Positions 10,800 through 23,330 of a DNA stretch of 64,000 nt are shown piece by piece. Source of the stretch: Enterobacter sp. JBIWA008 (GTDB taxonomy: Bacteria > Pseudomonadota > Gammaproteobacteria > Enterobacterales > Enterobacteriaceae); contig NZ_CP074149.1 in NCBI RefSeq assembly GCF_019968765.1, forward strand, positions 2,914,001-2,978,000, written 5' to 3'. The position numbers and the translations under genes are program-made. The stretch's first letter is position 1; every line of letters begins with the position of its first letter. The notes beneath the pieces are model-generated. The model was not told where the DNA came from. It was given only the letters and a program-made list of their open reading frames with translations, and made no database searches.

Positions 10800-12572
10800 T
10801 CAGTTTTTCTCTTCCTTCTTCACCACTTCAATGCCCAGTTCGGCCAGAGAGGCCGGGTTGGCAAAGCTTGGCGCTTCGGTCATCAGACACGCTGCGGCAG
10901 TGGTTTTCGGGAAGGCAATAACATCACGAATGTTATCGGTGCCGGTCAGCAGCATGGTCAGACGGTCAAGACCGAAGGCCAGACCCGCGTGCGGAGGCGT
11001 ACCGTATTTCAGCGCGTCCAGCAGGAAACCGAACTTCTCGCGCTGCTCCTGCTCGTTGATGCCCAGGATGCCGAACACGGTCTGCTGCATTTCACCGCTG
11101 TGAATACGCACGGAACCACCGCCCACTTCGTAGCCGTTGATCACCATATCGTAGGCGTTTGCGACCGCATCTTCCGGCGCCGCTTTCAGCTCTGCCGCCG
11201 TCATGTCTTTTGGCGAGGTGAATGGGTGGTGCATTGCGGTCAGGCCGCCTTCACCGTCGTCTTCAAACATTGGGAAGTCGATAACCCACAGCGGCGCCCA
11301 TTTGTTTTCGTCGGTCAGGCTCAGGTCTTTGCCGAGCTTCAGACGCAGCGCGCCCATTGCATCCGCCACGACTTTCTTATTGTCTGCGCCGAAGAAGATC
11401 ATGTCGCCGTCCTGCGCGCCGGTGCGCTCCAGGATCGCTTCCACGATGTCCGCGTTCAGGAATTTCGCTACCGGGCTGGTGATGCCTTCCAGACCTTTCG
11501 CACGCTCGGTCACCTTGATATAGGCCAGACCTTTCGCGCCGTAGATCTGGATGAAGTTGCCGTAGTCGTCGATCTGCTTACGGCTCAGTGCTGCACCACC
11601 CGGCACGCGCAGGGCCGCCACACGGCCTTTAGGATCGTTAGCCGGGCCAGCAAAGACCGCAAACTCAACGCCTTTCACCAGGTCTGCTACGTCCACCAGC
11701 TCCATCGGGTTACGCAGGTCTGGTTTGTCGGAGCCGTAGCGACGCTCGGCTTCAGCGAAGGTCATGATAGGGAAATCGCCAAGCTCAACGCCTTTCACGT
11801 CGTTCCACAGGCTACGCACCAGGGCTTCCATCACTTCACGCACCTGTTCGGCGGTCATGAAGGAGGTTTCCACATCGATCTGGGTAAATTCTGGCTGGCG
11901 GTCAGCGCGCAGGTCTTCGTCGCGGAAGCATTTAACGATTTGATAGTAGCGATCGAAGCCGGACATCATCAGCAGCTGTTTGAACAGCTGTGGAGACTGC
12001 GGCAGCGCGTAGAATTTGCCTTTATGAACGCGGGATGGGACCAGGTAATCGCGCGCGCCTTCCGGCGTGGCTTTGGTCAGCATCGGGGTTTCGATATCGA
12101 GGAAACCGTGGTCATCCATAAAGCGACGCACCAGGCTGGTGATTTTCGCACGGGTCTTCAGGCGCTGAGCCATTTCCGGGCGACGCAGATCCAGGTAGCG
12201 GTATTTCAGACGCGCTTCTTCAGTGTTGACGTGGTTGGAGTCCAGCGGCAGCGCTTCTGCACGGTTAATGATCACCAGATCGGACGCCAGCACTTCGATG
12301 GCGCCCGTCGCCATGTCGGCGTTGACGTTTTTCTCGTCACGCGCACGCACGGTGCCGGTAACCTGAATGCAGAACTCATTACGCAGCTCAGAGGCCAGCT
12401 TCAACGCATCTGCGCGATCCGGGTCGAAGAACACCTGAACGATACCTTCGCGGTCGCGCATATCGATGAAGATAAGGCTACCAAGATCACGACGACGATT
12501 GACCCAACCACACAGGGTTACCTGCTGCCCGACGTGGGACTGACGCAGCTGCCCGCAATATTCTGTACGCAT
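10800..12572 (-). CDS. aspS: Aspartyl-tRNA synthetase AspS
   Basis: Charges tRNA-Asp with aspartate. It is a 590-residue class II synthetase of the bacterial type: N-terminal OB-fold anticodon-binding domain ([20 protein letters not shown]), catalytic core with motif 2 ([16 protein letters not shown]) and motif 3 ([12 protein letters not shown]), and the bacterial GAD insertion domain in between. Full length. The promoter lies in the 263-bp divergent region shared with yecD. Confidence 0.97.
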   Translation of the reverse strand: MRTEYCGQLRQSHVGQQVTLCGWVNRRRDLGSLIFIDMRDREGIVQVFFDPDRADALKLASELRNEFCIQVTGTVRARDEKNVNADMATGAIEVLASDLVIINRAEALPLDSNHVNTEEARLKYRYLDLRRPEMAQRLKTRAKITSLVRRFMDDHGFLDIETPMLTKATPEGARDYLVPSRVHKGKFYALPQSPQLFKQLLMMSGFDRYYQIVKCFRDEDLRADRQPEFTQIDVETSFMTAEQVREVMEALVRSLWNDVKGVELGDFPIMTFAEAERRYGSDKPDLRNPMELVDVADLVKGVEFAVFAGPANDPKGRVAALRVPGGAALSRKQIDDYGNFIQIYGAKGLAYIKVTERAKGLEGITSPVAKFLNADIVEAILERTGAQDGDMIFFGADNKKVVADAMGALRLKLGKDLSLTDENKWAPLWVIDFPMFEDDGEGGLTAMHHPFTSPKDMTAAELKAAPEDAVANAYDMVINGYEVGGGSVRIHSGEMQQTVFGILGINEQEQREKFGFLLDALKYGTPPHAGLAFGLDRLTMLLTGTDNIRDVIAFPKTTAAACLMTEAPSFANPASLAELGIEVVKKEEKN

Positions 12573-12835
12573 GAGATATCCCTTAATTAGCCGCAGGCTA
12601 AATGTCGCCTGGTATGCAGGCTACTATGTCGCAGCTTTCTGTATGTCACAACTGGATGAAAAAAGGCGGCTATTATACTGGAAATTCCGCCGGACGATAA
12701 GAGCGAACCACGGCCAGGCGGTCGTTTGCTGCACTCTTATTGCGCATTCTCACAAAAATTAACAAAATTATCCGCCCAGGAACAGGCCATCACGTCGTAA
12801 GGTGTCTGGAAGTGATTCATTTAACGGGAGTAACG

Positions 12836-13402
12836 ATGTTAACACTTGATGCCAGTAAAACCGCACTTGTCGTGATTGATTTACAGGAAGGCATTTTGCC
12901 CTTCGCCGGTGGCCCGCATACCGCGGATGATGTGGTCAGCCGCGCCGCTCGCCTGGCGGAAACATGTCGTGCCAGCGGTGCGCCTGTTGTCATGGTGCGC
13001 GTAGGCTGGTCCGCGGATTACGCCGAAGCGTTAAAACAACCTGTTGATGCCAACGCTCCCGCTCATGCCCTGCCGGAAAACTGGTGGACGTACCCGGCCT
13101 CACTCGGCAAACGCGACAGCGACATCGAAGTGACCAAACGCCAGTGGGGCGCATTTTACGGTACCGATCTCGAGCTGCAGCTCCGCCGTCGCGGCATCGA
13201 CACCATCATCCTGTGCGGCATTTCCACCAATATCGGCGTGGAGTCTACCGCCCGCAACGCGTGGGAGCTGGGCTTTAATCTGGTGATCGCCGAAGATGCC
13301 TGCAGCGCGGCTTCCGCGGAACAACACCAGGGCAGCATGACCCATATCTTCCCGCGCATCGCCCGCGTGCGCAGCACGGATGAGATTGTCAGCGCGCTAT
13401 GA
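12836..13402 (+). CDS. yecD: Isochorismatase-family hydrolase YecD
   Basis: A 188-residue cysteine hydrolase of the isochorismatase-like fold; substrate unknown. The catalytic triad is inferred from ALVVIDLQ (Asp), TKRQWGAF (Lys) and [16 protein letters not shown] (Cys). The frame is open further upstream, but [17 protein letters not shown] at 12836 follows an AACGGGAG ribosome-binding site and aligns with the E. coli start. The stop overlaps the start of yecE (ATGATG junction), so the two are coupled. Confidence 0.92.
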   Translation: MLTLDASKTALVVIDLQEGILPFAGGPHTADDVVSRAARLAETCRASGAPVVMVRVGWSADYAEALKQPVDANAPAHALPENWWTYPASLGKRDSDIEVTKRQWGAFYGTDLELQLRRRGIDTIILCGISTNIGVESTARNAWELGFNLVIAEDACSAASAEQHQGSMTHIFPRIARVRSTDEIVSAL

Positions 13403-14217
13403 TGTATGTAGGCCTGCCCCAGTGGTCGCACCCGAAATGGGTGCGCCTTGGCATCACCAGCCTTGAGGAGTATGCCCGACACTTCAACTGCGTCGAGGGT
13501 AACACCACCCTGTATGCGCTCCCCAGAGCCGAGATTGTTGCGCGCTGGAGGGAACAAACGACCGACGACTTCCGCTTCTGCTTCAAGTTTCCGGCCACCA
13601 TTTCCCACAACGCCGCGCTGCGTAACTGCGGGGATTTGACCGAAGAATTTTTCGCGCGCATGTCGCCGCTGGCGAACCGCATCGGTCAGTACTGGATCCA
13701 GCTACCCGCCACGTTTGGCCCGCGCGATTTGCCCGCGCTCTGGGAGTTCCTGGATGCCCTGCCCCGCGAATTCACCTACGGCGTTGAAGTCAGGCATGCA
13801 GAATTTTTTGCGAAGGGCGCAGCAGAAAAAGCGCTCAATCGCGGCCTGCTTGAGCGTTCCGTAAACCGGGTGATCCTCGATAGCCGCCCTGTGCACAGCG
13901 CTGTCCCCCATAGCGAAGCCATCGTTGAAGCGCAGCGTAAAAAACCGAAAGTGCCGGTCCACGCCATCGTGACCGCAGATAACCCAATGGTCAGGTTTAT
14001 CGGCAGCGATAACATGCAGCAAAATCAGGCGATGTTCGCCGTCTGGCTGCAAACATTAGCGAAGTGGGAACAGACCACCACGCCGTATCTCTTTTTGCAC
14101 ACGCCGGATATTGCCCAGTCGCCCGAACTGGTCGATGCTCTGTGGCAGGCCTTGCAGGCTGCGGTGCCGTCCGTGGGCAGCGCCCCTGGCATTCCACAAC
14201 AATCTTCTCTTTTCTGA
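13399..14217 (+). CDS. yecE: DUF72 protein YecE
   Basis: A 272-residue protein of the DUF72 family (TIM-barrel-like, function unknown). Recognised from the start [12 protein letters not shown], the [12 protein letters not shown] segment, the [11 protein letters not shown] segment and the conserved C-terminus IPQQSSLF. Translation overlaps the end of yecD by four bases, which supports a joint role or at least co-expression. Confidence 0.92.
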   Translation: MMYVGLPQWSHPKWVRLGITSLEEYARHFNCVEGNTTLYALPRAEIVARWREQTTDDFRFCFKFPATISHNAALRNCGDLTEEFFARMSPLANRIGQYWIQLPATFGPRDLPALWEFLDALPREFTYGVEVRHAEFFAKGAAEKALNRGLLERSVNRVILDSRPVHSAVPHSEAIVEAQRKKPKVPVHAIVTADNPMVRFIGSDNMQQNQAMFAVWLQTLAKWEQTTTPYLFLHTPDIAQSPELVDALWQALQAAVPSVGSAPGIPQQSSLF

Positions 14218-14268
14218 TATCACCCCCTATCATAGTGAAGTGCCATCTGCCAAAAACAGGGAGTTTGT

Positions 14269-16416
<2,148 letters not shown>

Positions 16417-16466
16417 CCTGTTAGCCGGGTGGTGGCCAACGCAGCTGCGGCTTGAAATATGAAGGA

Positions 16467-16500
16467 TAAAAAAAGGCCCCTGTTGAAATTGCAGGGGCCT
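16467..16500 (-). terminator. Intrinsic terminator downstream of cutC
   Basis: On the minus strand the stem AGGCCCCTG/CAGGGGCCT is followed by TTTTTTT. It ends cutC transcription and lies between cutC and convergent cmoB. Confidence 0.85.
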
Positions 16501-16556
16501 GGTACAAGCAAGCATCATATTGGGCGACATGATGCGCGGTAAAAATCGGTACGTTG

Positions 16557-17300
16557 CTACACGTGATGGCGCTCAATCAGCGACTTCATTTCCGCAACCG
16601 ACTCTCCCTCTACGCCGTAGCGTGAATACTCATCCGCTTCAGCATCCGTCGACATTGACAAACCTGTATTGCGATAACGCATGGGCGAAGGTATCCATTT
16701 ACCCGCGGAGCTGTGCAGCTCTTCTACCCCGGCGTTTAAAAACCGTTCCAGATTGCTTGCGCGAACTCCCGCACCCGCCATTATTATTGGAACACCGGAA
16801 TGTGCTTTTAGTTCCGTAATTAATTGCAGTCCTTTTTCAGCTGTCGCCTGCTGACCCGATGTCAGGATGCGCGCCACGCCAAGTTCTCCAAGCGTTTCAA
16901 AGGCCTGAAGCGGATCTTTACACATATCAAATGCGCGATGAAAAGTGACGGCCATCCCCTGTGCGGCGCTCATAATCTGGCGCATGCGCGGTAGATCGAT
17001 ATTGCCGTCTTCATCCAGCAGGCCGGTCACAAGCCCTGGAAACCCGAGGTCCCGAACGAGCGCGATATCATTAAGCATGGCACTGAACTCGCCCGCCGTG
17101 TAACAAAAATCACCGCCGCGCGGACGAATAATCGGGTGAACGGGAATGGTGACGGCCTGACGGGCAGACTTCAACACGCCGTAAGAGGGCGTCAGCCCGC
17201 CCTCTTTGGGTGCCGCGCACAGTTCAATGCGGTCAGCCCCGTGCCTTTGCGCGGTTACGGCACACTCCACGCTGTAACAACAAATCTCCAGCAGCGCCAT
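16557..17300 (-). CDS. cutC: CutC family protein
   Basis: A 247-residue TIM-barrel protein starting [28 protein letters not shown], diagnostic of CutC. It was named for copper homeostasis, but that phenotype in E. coli has been attributed by later work to neighbouring regulation, so the biochemical role is unsettled. Conserved segments include [13 protein letters not shown] and [13 protein letters not shown]. yecM lies upstream on the same strand across a 78-bp gap. Confidence 0.93.
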   Translation of the reverse strand: MALLEICCYSVECAVTAQRHGADRIELCAAPKEGGLTPSYGVLKSARQAVTIPVHPIIRPRGGDFCYTAGEFSAMLNDIALVRDLGFPGLVTGLLDEDGNIDLPRMRQIMSAAQGMAVTFHRAFDMCKDPLQAFETLGELGVARILTSGQQATAEKGLQLITELKAHSGVPIIMAGAGVRASNLERFLNAGVEELHSSAGKWIPSPMRYRNTGLSMSTDAEADEYSRYGVEGESVAEMKSLIERHHV

Positions 17301-17378
17301 TTAATCCTCCTGAAATCCCACTAAACGAACCATCATCACACGCCGTCCATTTTCAGTCCCGGCGTGAACTCACATCTC

Positions 17379-17939
17379 TTACGCTTCACTGGCAACGATC
17401 TGCTCAATGGTCCACGGATGAAACTTCACCGTAACCTGTCCATCGGTAACGGCCAGCGTCGGGTTAGGTAACCGCTCGCGCTCGCCTTTGGGTGAACTCG
17501 TCTTCACAAAAATTCCCGGCTTGCTTAAGCCCTCGTCAGAAAGCAGGGCCAGCGCGCGCGCGTTCAACGTATCCGGCTCTCCCGGCAGGACAATTTCGAT
17601 ATGTTCCCAGCCTTCGTGCGGATAGCGTTTCTCACCCGGCCACGGCAGTTCAACCACGGTGAATTGCCAGTGCGCCACGCTCACCGGTTCATGCAGTTTA
17701 AACAGGCAAATGGGGCGACCGTTAATGATGTTCTCGGACAGTAACTCGCCGCACTGCTCAAACCCGCGACGCCAGCGCTCGGCGGTGGCATTCTGATGAC
17801 AGCGCAAAGAGATGTGATCGGCCTCAAGCGGTGCGATATCCAGCCCCAGACGGGTGGCAAGTTCTGTGAACGCCTGGGTGAAGCGCGGTAAATCTGCGGA
17901 AATATCATGCAGTTCGTCAATGGATTGCCAGTTCGCCAT
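17379..17939 (-). CDS. yecM: VOC-superfamily protein YecM
   Basis: A 186-residue protein of the YecM family, structurally related to isomerases and oxygenases of the vicinal-oxygen-chelate fold and suggested to bind metal (family knowledge). Conserved HISLRCHQN, GRPICLFKLHEP and GWEHIEIVLP contain candidate His/Glu ligands. Function unknown. Divergent from argS across 239 bp. Confidence 0.9.
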   Translation of the reverse strand: MANWQSIDELHDISADLPRFTQAFTELATRLGLDIAPLEADHISLRCHQNATAERWRRGFEQCGELLSENIINGRPICLFKLHEPVSVAHWQFTVVELPWPGEKRYPHEGWEHIEIVLPGEPDTLNARALALLSDEGLSKPGIFVKTSSPKGERERLPNPTLAVTDGQVTVKFHPWTIEQIVASEA

Positions 17940-18178
17940 AATTCACTCTCTTTTCGTGTCGCAAAGCCGCTAATTTACTCTGTTGACCTGTTTTGACCAA
18001 CCGCAGAATCCGGCTTTTTGCGACTGCATGATTATGCATACCTTCACTGCCTGGATTCTGAGCAATCTTCAGGCCCCGTAATGCTGACGCCAGAAGGCAT
18101 TTGCAGTATACTCCCGCCCTAAATTCTTTAACTGGCGCGGGCGGTTGTAAGCCCGCATCAAAAACGTAAGGTATCCAG

Positions 18179-19912
18179 GTGAATATTCAGGCTCTTCTCT
18201 CCGAAAAAGTCAGTCAGGCACTGATTGCCGCAGGTGCGCCTGCGGATTGCGAACCGCAGGTTCGTCAGTCAGCAAAAGTACAGTTTGGCGACTATCAGGC
18301 TAATGGCGTGATGGCAGTGGCTAAAAAACTGGGCATGCCGCCGCGACAGCTCGCTGAGCAGGTACTGACGCATCTGGATCTTTCCGGTATTGCCAGCAAA
18401 ACTGAAATCGCCGGTCCGGGCTTTATCAACATCTTCCTTGAGCCTGCATTCCTGGCAAGCCACGTTGACGCGGCGCTGAAATCTGACCGTCTGGGTGTTT
18501 CCCAGCCGGAAGCGCAGACCGTCGTGATCGACTACTCTGCCCCGAACGTGGCGAAAGAGATGCACGTTGGCCACCTGCGCTCCACCATCATCGGTGATGC
18601 CGCAGTGCGCACGCTCGAGTTCCTTGGTCACAAGGTGATCCGCGCGAACCACGTGGGCGACTGGGGGACCCAGTTCGGTATGCTGATTGCTTACCTGGAA
18701 AAACAGCAGCAGGAAAACGCGGGTGAAATGGCGCTGGCGGACCTGGAAGGGTTCTACCGCGAAGCCAAAAAGCACTACGACGAAGACGAAGCCTTTGCCG
18801 AGCGCGCGCGCAGCTACGTGGTTAAACTGCAGGGCGGCGACCAGTACTTCCTCGAGATGTGGCGCAAGCTGGTTGATATCACCATGTCTCAGAACCAGCT
18901 CACCTATAACCGCCTGAACGTCACCCTGACCCGTGATGATGTGATGGGTGAAAGCCTGTACAACCCAATGCTGCCTGGCATTGTGGCTGACCTGAAAGCC
19001 AAAAACCTGGCGGTTGAGAGCGAAGGCGCAACGGTGGTATTCCTTGATGAGTATAAAAACAAGGAAGGCGAACCGATGGGCGTGATCATCCAGAAAAAGG
19101 ATGGCGGCTACCTCTACACCACCACAGACATCGCCTGCGCGAAATACCGTTACGAAACGCTGCATGCCGACCGCGTGCTGTACTACATCGACTCCCGTCA
19201 GCACCAGCACCTGATGCAGGCATGGACCATCGTGCGTAAAGCCGGTTACGTGCCTGAGAGCGTTCCGCTGGAACACCACATGTTCGGCATGATGCTGGGT
19301 AAAGACGGCAAGCCGTTCAAAACCCGTGCGGGCGGTACCGTGAAGCTGTCCGACCTGCTGGACGAAGCGCTGGAGCGCGCCCGCCGTCTGGTGGCCGAGA
19401 AGAACCCGGATATGCCTGCCGATGAGCTGGAAAAACTGGCGAACGCCGTGGGTATCGGTGCGGTGAAATACGCGGATCTCTCCAAGAACCGTACCACCGA
19501 CTATATCTTCGACTGGGATAACATGCTGGCGTTTGAAGGCAACACGGCGCCTTACATGCAGTATGCCTATACCCGCGTGCTCTCGGTATTCCGTAAAGCC
19601 AGCATCGACGAAAGCGTGCTGGCGAATGCTGCCGTGACCATCACGGAAGATCGTGAGGCGCAGCTGGCGGCGCGTCTGCTGCAGTTCGAAGAGACGCTGA
19701 CGGTTGTCGCGCGTGACGGAACGCCGCACGTGATGTGTGCTTACCTGTACGATCTGGCGGGTCTGTTCTCCGGCTTCTACGAGCACTGCCCTATTCTGTC
19801 TGCGGAAAACGAATCGGTTCGCAACAGCCGCCTGAAGCTGGCGCAGCTCACGGCGAAGACCCTGAAGCTGGGTCTGGATACCCTGGGTATCGAAACCGTA
19901 GAACGTATGTAA
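18179..19912 (+). CDS. argS: Arginyl-tRNA synthetase ArgS (GTG start)
   Basis: Class I synthetase that charges tRNA-Arg. The 577 residues start at a GTG ([11 protein letters not shown]), as in E. coli. Visible features are the N-terminal additional domain, the HIGH-type motif HVGHLRST, the arginine-site segment [10 protein letters not shown], a non-canonical KMSK region ([11 protein letters not shown]), as is usual for enteric ArgS, and a C-terminal DALR anticodon-binding domain. A terminator follows directly. Confidence 0.97.
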   Translation: MNIQALLSEKVSQALIAAGAPADCEPQVRQSAKVQFGDYQANGVMAVAKKLGMPPRQLAEQVLTHLDLSGIASKTEIAGPGFINIFLEPAFLASHVDAALKSDRLGVSQPEAQTVVIDYSAPNVAKEMHVGHLRSTIIGDAAVRTLEFLGHKVIRANHVGDWGTQFGMLIAYLEKQQQENAGEMALADLEGFYREAKKHYDEDEAFAERARSYVVKLQGGDQYFLEMWRKLVDITMSQNQLTYNRLNVTLTRDDVMGESLYNPMLPGIVADLKAKNLAVESEGATVVFLDEYKNKEGEPMGVIIQKKDGGYLYTTTDIACAKYRYETLHADRVLYYIDSRQHQHLMQAWTIVRKAGYVPESVPLEHHMFGMMLGKDGKPFKTRAGGTVKLSDLLDEALERARRLVAEKNPDMPADELEKLANAVGIGAVKYADLSKNRTTDYIFDWDNMLAFEGNTAPYMQYAYTRVLSVFRKASIDESVLANAAVTITEDREAQLAARLLQFEETLTVVARDGTPHVMCAYLYDLAGLFSGFYEHCPILSAENESVRNSRLKLAQLTAKTLKLGLDTLGIETVERM

Positions 19913-19920
19913 TACAAAAA

Positions 19921-19943
19921 ACCCGGCAAGCGCCGGTTTTTTT
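19921..19943. terminator. Terminator between argS and the GH105 gene
   Basis: A short GC stem CCGGC/GCCGG lies between AAAAAA and TTTTTTT, so it can serve argS and the convergent GH105 gene. Confidence 0.8.
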
Positions 19944-19947
19944 ATTA

Positions 19948-21090
19948 TCAGAAATACTTCCGCAAATATTCCGTCAAACAGAGAATGGCCATCGCCTGTC
20001 CGTACGGCATCGACGTCAGCGGGATCTGGCGATAAAACTCAAGATCGCTGCCCATACCCGTGCCGAACGACGTTTGCAACAGCTCACCTTCCGGCGAGAT
20101 ATTCTTGACGACACCGCGAATCGCTTTTTCAGCCACTTCGGCATACTCCGCGCCAACGTAGCGCCTGCGCACGGCTTTCAGAATGCCGTAGGCAAACCCT
20201 GCCGTGGCGGACGCCTCAAGATAAGAATGTGGATCGTCGAGCAGCGTGTGCCACAGCCCGCTGTCGTCCTGATACTTCGCCAGCGCGGCAATCTGCGCAT
20301 TCAATACCTGCACCAGATAGCGCCGCACGGCGTTGTTTTCCGGCAGATCCACAAGCTCAAGGAAGTCCGGGATCACGATGGTGAGCCAGCTGTTGCCGCG
20401 CGCCCAGCGGGCACGGGCAAAGTTATGATTACCGTCGTAACTCCAGCCGTGGAACCACAGCCCGGTCTCCCGGTCCATCAGGTTCTGCACGTGCAGCAGG
20501 AACTGATACACGGCCTCTTCAACGTACTCCGGTTTATTGAGCAGCTTGCCGATTTTCGCCAGCGGTAGCACCGTCATCATCAGCGTGTCATCCCACATCT
20601 GTTGATGGTTCTCTTCCGCCAGGGTGATGTGCTGCATCCCGCCGTGTTCAGTACGCGGCATCCCGGCCATCGCCCATTCAGCCCAGCTTTCCAGCCACGG
20701 CAGCCAGGCCTGATTTTTGGTCTCTTCGTAGCGATAAGCCAGCGTCAGGAATGGCGACATGGTATTGACGTTTTTGGTGGTCGCGCCTTCCGCAAAGCGG
20801 TCGGCAAACCAGCTGTCGATGATGTCTCGCATACCTTCATCGCCGGTCTGGCAGTAATACTGCCAGATGCCGTACAGGCCAACGCCGTGCGTCCACTCCC
20901 ATCCGGCCCAGCCTTTGGTGTCGATCACGCGCCCGTCATCCAGCCGCAGCAAAAATTCACCCGTTTTATCGTGGATATTAACCAGGCTATGCGTCACCTT
21001 TTGAATCAGCGATTTCAGCTCGTCCCGGGCGATAAAGCGCTCTGACTGACGCAATAACGGGCTATGTTTGACAGGCCAAACTTTCATCAT
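19948..21090 (-). CDS. GH105 unsaturated rhamnogalacturonyl hydrolase (RhiN/YteR-like)
   Basis: A 380-residue cytoplasmic (alpha/alpha)6-barrel enzyme of glycoside hydrolase family 105. It removes the unsaturated galacturonyl residue left by rhamnogalacturonan lyase, releasing it from rhamnose. Family marks are GWAGWEWTHGVGLYGIWQYY, the general-acid segment MWDDTLMM (D168, equivalent to the catalytic Asp of YteR), WARGNSW and YLEASATAGFAYG. The ribosome-binding site GAGG lies inside the end of the upstream transporter gene, so the two are coupled. Not present in this place in E. coli K-12. Related to Dickeya RhiN by role; the exact substrate is inference. Confidence 0.85.
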   Translation of the reverse strand: MMKVWPVKHSPLLRQSERFIARDELKSLIQKVTHSLVNIHDKTGEFLLRLDDGRVIDTKGWAGWEWTHGVGLYGIWQYYCQTGDEGMRDIIDSWFADRFAEGATTKNVNTMSPFLTLAYRYEETKNQAWLPWLESWAEWAMAGMPRTEHGGMQHITLAEENHQQMWDDTLMMTVLPLAKIGKLLNKPEYVEEAVYQFLLHVQNLMDRETGLWFHGWSYDGNHNFARARWARGNSWLTIVIPDFLELVDLPENNAVRRYLVQVLNAQIAALAKYQDDSGLWHTLLDDPHSYLEASATAGFAYGILKAVRRRYVGAEYAEVAEKAIRGVVKNISPEGELLQTSFGTGMGSDLEFYRQIPLTSMPYGQAMAILCLTEYLRKYF

Positions 21091-21091
21091 C

Positions 21092-22675
21092 TTAACCTCT
21101 GTTGTATGTCGAATTGAGTACCGCGCGATCCTTTAGCGAAGGTGCCGCTGGCTTATTGCGATTCAGATACCCGATGTTGTTGTTGCCCCACAGTGACTCA
21201 AAGGGCATACCGGCCAGCATCTCGACGGTGGCGCGGGCGTGTGGCGTCGCTGACTCTGGCATCGCATAACCACACTCACGCATTTTCGCGGTCTCCTCGC
21301 GCAGCGTGCTGTGGGTCTGCAAATTGAGCCTGAAGCGCAGGGAAACGAGGAAGCCGCAGAACAGCACCAGGATGGTGCCCACGCTCAGGATCATCAAAAT
21401 GGTGTGGCTCACTTCCGCAGGCTGCACTTTCTGACCGCTGACAAAGCCGGACATCTGCATCACGATGCCCACCAGCATCACCGCACCGGCCTGTGACGCC
21501 TTACGGGTCAGGGTCATGATGCCCGCGAAGATCCCTTCGCGGCGCTGGCCGGTGATCGCTTCATCCACGTCAGCAATGTAGGTGTAGGTATTCCATGGCA
21601 CATAGTTGATACCGCCGCGCCCCAGCCCAGCCACCGCAGAGATCAGCAACAGCAGAGCGTAGACGTCGCTCAGGCCAGCGTAATAAAGCATGGCGTAAGA
21701 GAGAGACGCCAGGCCAAACAGCACCACGACCATGCGGTAGGACGGCGCTGGCCCGAAGCGGATACACAGCGGGATCATGGCGATAACCGCAAGGAACTGG
21801 AAGATGGCCATCGTGCCCAGCAGACTGGACGCCATTGACGCTTCCTGCATCAGCACGAACACCACGTAGTAGGTGAATACCGCATTAAACACGTCCTGCG
21901 CGATATAGCCGCCGAGGTACATGCCCAGATGCTGACGGAAAATCTTGATGCGCAGCGTGGAGCTTAGCTCAACGATCAGGCGGTTGAGGCTTTGCCCCAT
22001 CGTCAGATTCTTCTTCTCTTCTTCAGCACGCAGCGCCGCCTCAGACCACTCTTCGCGCGGGCGCTCCCAGGTGAAGCACCAGACGAAGATCAGCATCAGC
22101 GCGCAGAGCACAGAGAAGACCAGGCTTGCGTAGAAGAAGGAAACCGCGTTGTCTTTCCCGAAGCTGGTCAACAGGATCCCCGGCAGGAAGGAAGCCAGAA
22201 TGGCGGACATCTGCGCCATAGAGATACGCGCCCCGGAGAACTTGGTTTTCTGTTTAAAGTCATCGGTCATTTCCGGCACCAGCGTTTCGTACGGCACCAG
22301 AATCATGGTGTAGACGATATCAAACACCAGATAGGTCAGCAGGTAGTACCAGAAGCTCATGTCCCCAACCCACATCAGCGAGTAGCTGAACACGCACGGA
22401 ATCCCCAGCAGGATAAAGAACTTACGACGGCCAAAGCGCTTACCGAGCCAGGTCGTACCAAAATTATCGGTTAAAAACCCCATTAACGGGCTAACGACGG
22501 CATCCAGCACCCTTGCCACGGCAAAGATGAACGTTGCTTCGATTGGTGAGAGCCCGCAGAAGGTGGTATAAAAATATAAAAGCCAGGCCGCCGTCAGGGC
22601 GGTGGTACCCGCCCCGAGGAAGTCACCTGACCCGTAAGCAAGATAATTCGCGAGTCCAATTTTACGTGTTTTCAT
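21092..22675 (-). CDS. GPH-family sugar:cation symporter, likely rhamnogalacturonide uptake (RhiT-like)
   Basis: A 527-residue membrane protein of the glycoside-pentoside-hexuronide:cation symporter family, with about twelve hydrophobic helices. Family marks include MGFLTDNFGTTWLGKRFGRR and VPYETLVPEMTDD. An ATG at 22675 (MKTRKIGLANYLAYGSGD) is preferred over a TTG three codons upstream. It is followed directly by the GH105 hydrolase and preceded by a KdgR-like operator. Together these point to import of unsaturated rhamnogalacturonan oligosaccharides, as for Dickeya RhiT. The longer C-terminal tail after the last helix is not a known domain to me. Confidence 0.82.
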   Translation of the reverse strand: MKTRKIGLANYLAYGSGDFLGAGTTALTAAWLLYFYTTFCGLSPIEATFIFAVARVLDAVVSPLMGFLTDNFGTTWLGKRFGRRKFFILLGIPCVFSYSLMWVGDMSFWYYLLTYLVFDIVYTMILVPYETLVPEMTDDFKQKTKFSGARISMAQMSAILASFLPGILLTSFGKDNAVSFFYASLVFSVLCALMLIFVWCFTWERPREEWSEAALRAEEEKKNLTMGQSLNRLIVELSSTLRIKIFRQHLGMYLGGYIAQDVFNAVFTYYVVFVLMQEASMASSLLGTMAIFQFLAVIAMIPLCIRFGPAPSYRMVVVLFGLASLSYAMLYYAGLSDVYALLLLISAVAGLGRGGINYVPWNTYTYIADVDEAITGQRREGIFAGIMTLTRKASQAGAVMLVGIVMQMSGFVSGQKVQPAEVSHTILMILSVGTILVLFCGFLVSLRFRLNLQTHSTLREETAKMRECGYAMPESATPHARATVEMLAGMPFESLWGNNNIGYLNRNKPAAPSLKDRAVLNSTYNRG

Positions 22676-22845
22676 GGCCGTCAACCCTAATCAGTTTTAG
22701 GAGACTCCCTGCAATCAAGCCTCGTCCGGGAGCTTTTATACGGCTACGGTAAATGCATCGACCTGTTGATACCTTTCTGTTTCTGCCATTACATAGCGGG
22801 TGAATGGCAAAAATACAAAGAGTAAGGTCACGCGCGTCACTGATT

Positions 22846-22864
22846 TATAAAACGGCGTTTCTAT
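22846..22864. promoter_or_regulatory. KdgR-like operator upstream of the rhamnogalacturonan module
   Basis: On the minus strand the 19-mer ATAGAAACGCCGTTTTATA has the core AAAYRNYRTTT of the enterobacterial KdgR consensus intact and, by my count, 16 of 19 positions matching AATRAAAYRNYRTTTYATT. It lies about 170 bp upstream of the transporter ATG. KdgR represses pectin catabolism genes until 2-keto-3-deoxygluconate accumulates. Confidence 0.55.
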
Positions 22865-22894
22865 TTGATCAAAATGAGAAGTCGATTTTGAGAG

Positions 22895-22922
22895 CCAGCC
22901 ACCAGAATTGCCTGATGGCTGG
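22895..22922. terminator. Hairpin downstream of flhE
   Basis: The inverted repeat CCAGCCA/TGGCTGG lies 16 bp past the flhE stop. There is no clear T run after it on the minus strand, so termination by it alone is uncertain. Confidence 0.4.
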
Positions 22923-22937
22923 TAAAAAGGCAGGGTG

Positions 22938-23330
22938 TTAGCGGTAGTTCACGATGACAGAATTACTCTGCACTTTCAGTGCCGGGATTAAGCGTCCCCC
23001 GCCCGGTACTTCCCAGATAAAACGCAAAGGTTCAATGGCCGGTACGCCGTTGAATGCCTGCGTTGTGCCATTTTCGCCGTCGATTTCCGTGCAGCGCGTC
23101 TGAGAACAGAGGCGCACCCGCAAGCCCGCTGGCGTAGGGCCAATCAGCCGGTAATTCCAGACCACAAGACCCATCTGACCGGAAACGCCTTCAGAAGGCG
23201 ACAGCGAGTTAGAAGACATGGCAACGCCACGGTTGCTGAGGGTCACCCCCATGCTGCTTGCCTGCCAGGAGCCCTCCCCGGCAGCCTGCGCCGCCAGCGG
23301 GAAAAGCAAAATCCAGAGCCATTTACGCAT
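22938..23330 (-). CDS. flhE: Flagellar protein FlhE
   Basis: A 130-residue periplasmic protein with a Sec signal peptide (MRKWLWILLFPLAAQAAGEG). It is found only in enteric-type flagellar systems; mutants leak protons through the export apparatus or affect rod assembly (established knowledge). The start overlaps the flhA stop by one base, so it is the last gene of flhBAE. Confidence 0.93.
   Translation of the reverse strand: MRKWLWILLFPLAAQAAGEGSWQASSMGVTLSNRGVAMSSNSLSPSEGVSGQMGLVVWNYRLIGPTPAGLRVRLCSQTRCTEIDGENGTTQAFNGVPAIEPLRFIWEVPGGGRLIPALKVQSNSVIVNYR

Noticed and set aside
10761..12590. 609-codon open frame on the plus strand
   Set aside because: It lies wholly antisense to aspS and nudB, is rich in His/Gln/Arg as expected of a shadow frame, and resembles no protein family.
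18269..19786. 505-codon minus-strand frame
   Set aside because: Antisense shadow of argS; no recognisable domains.
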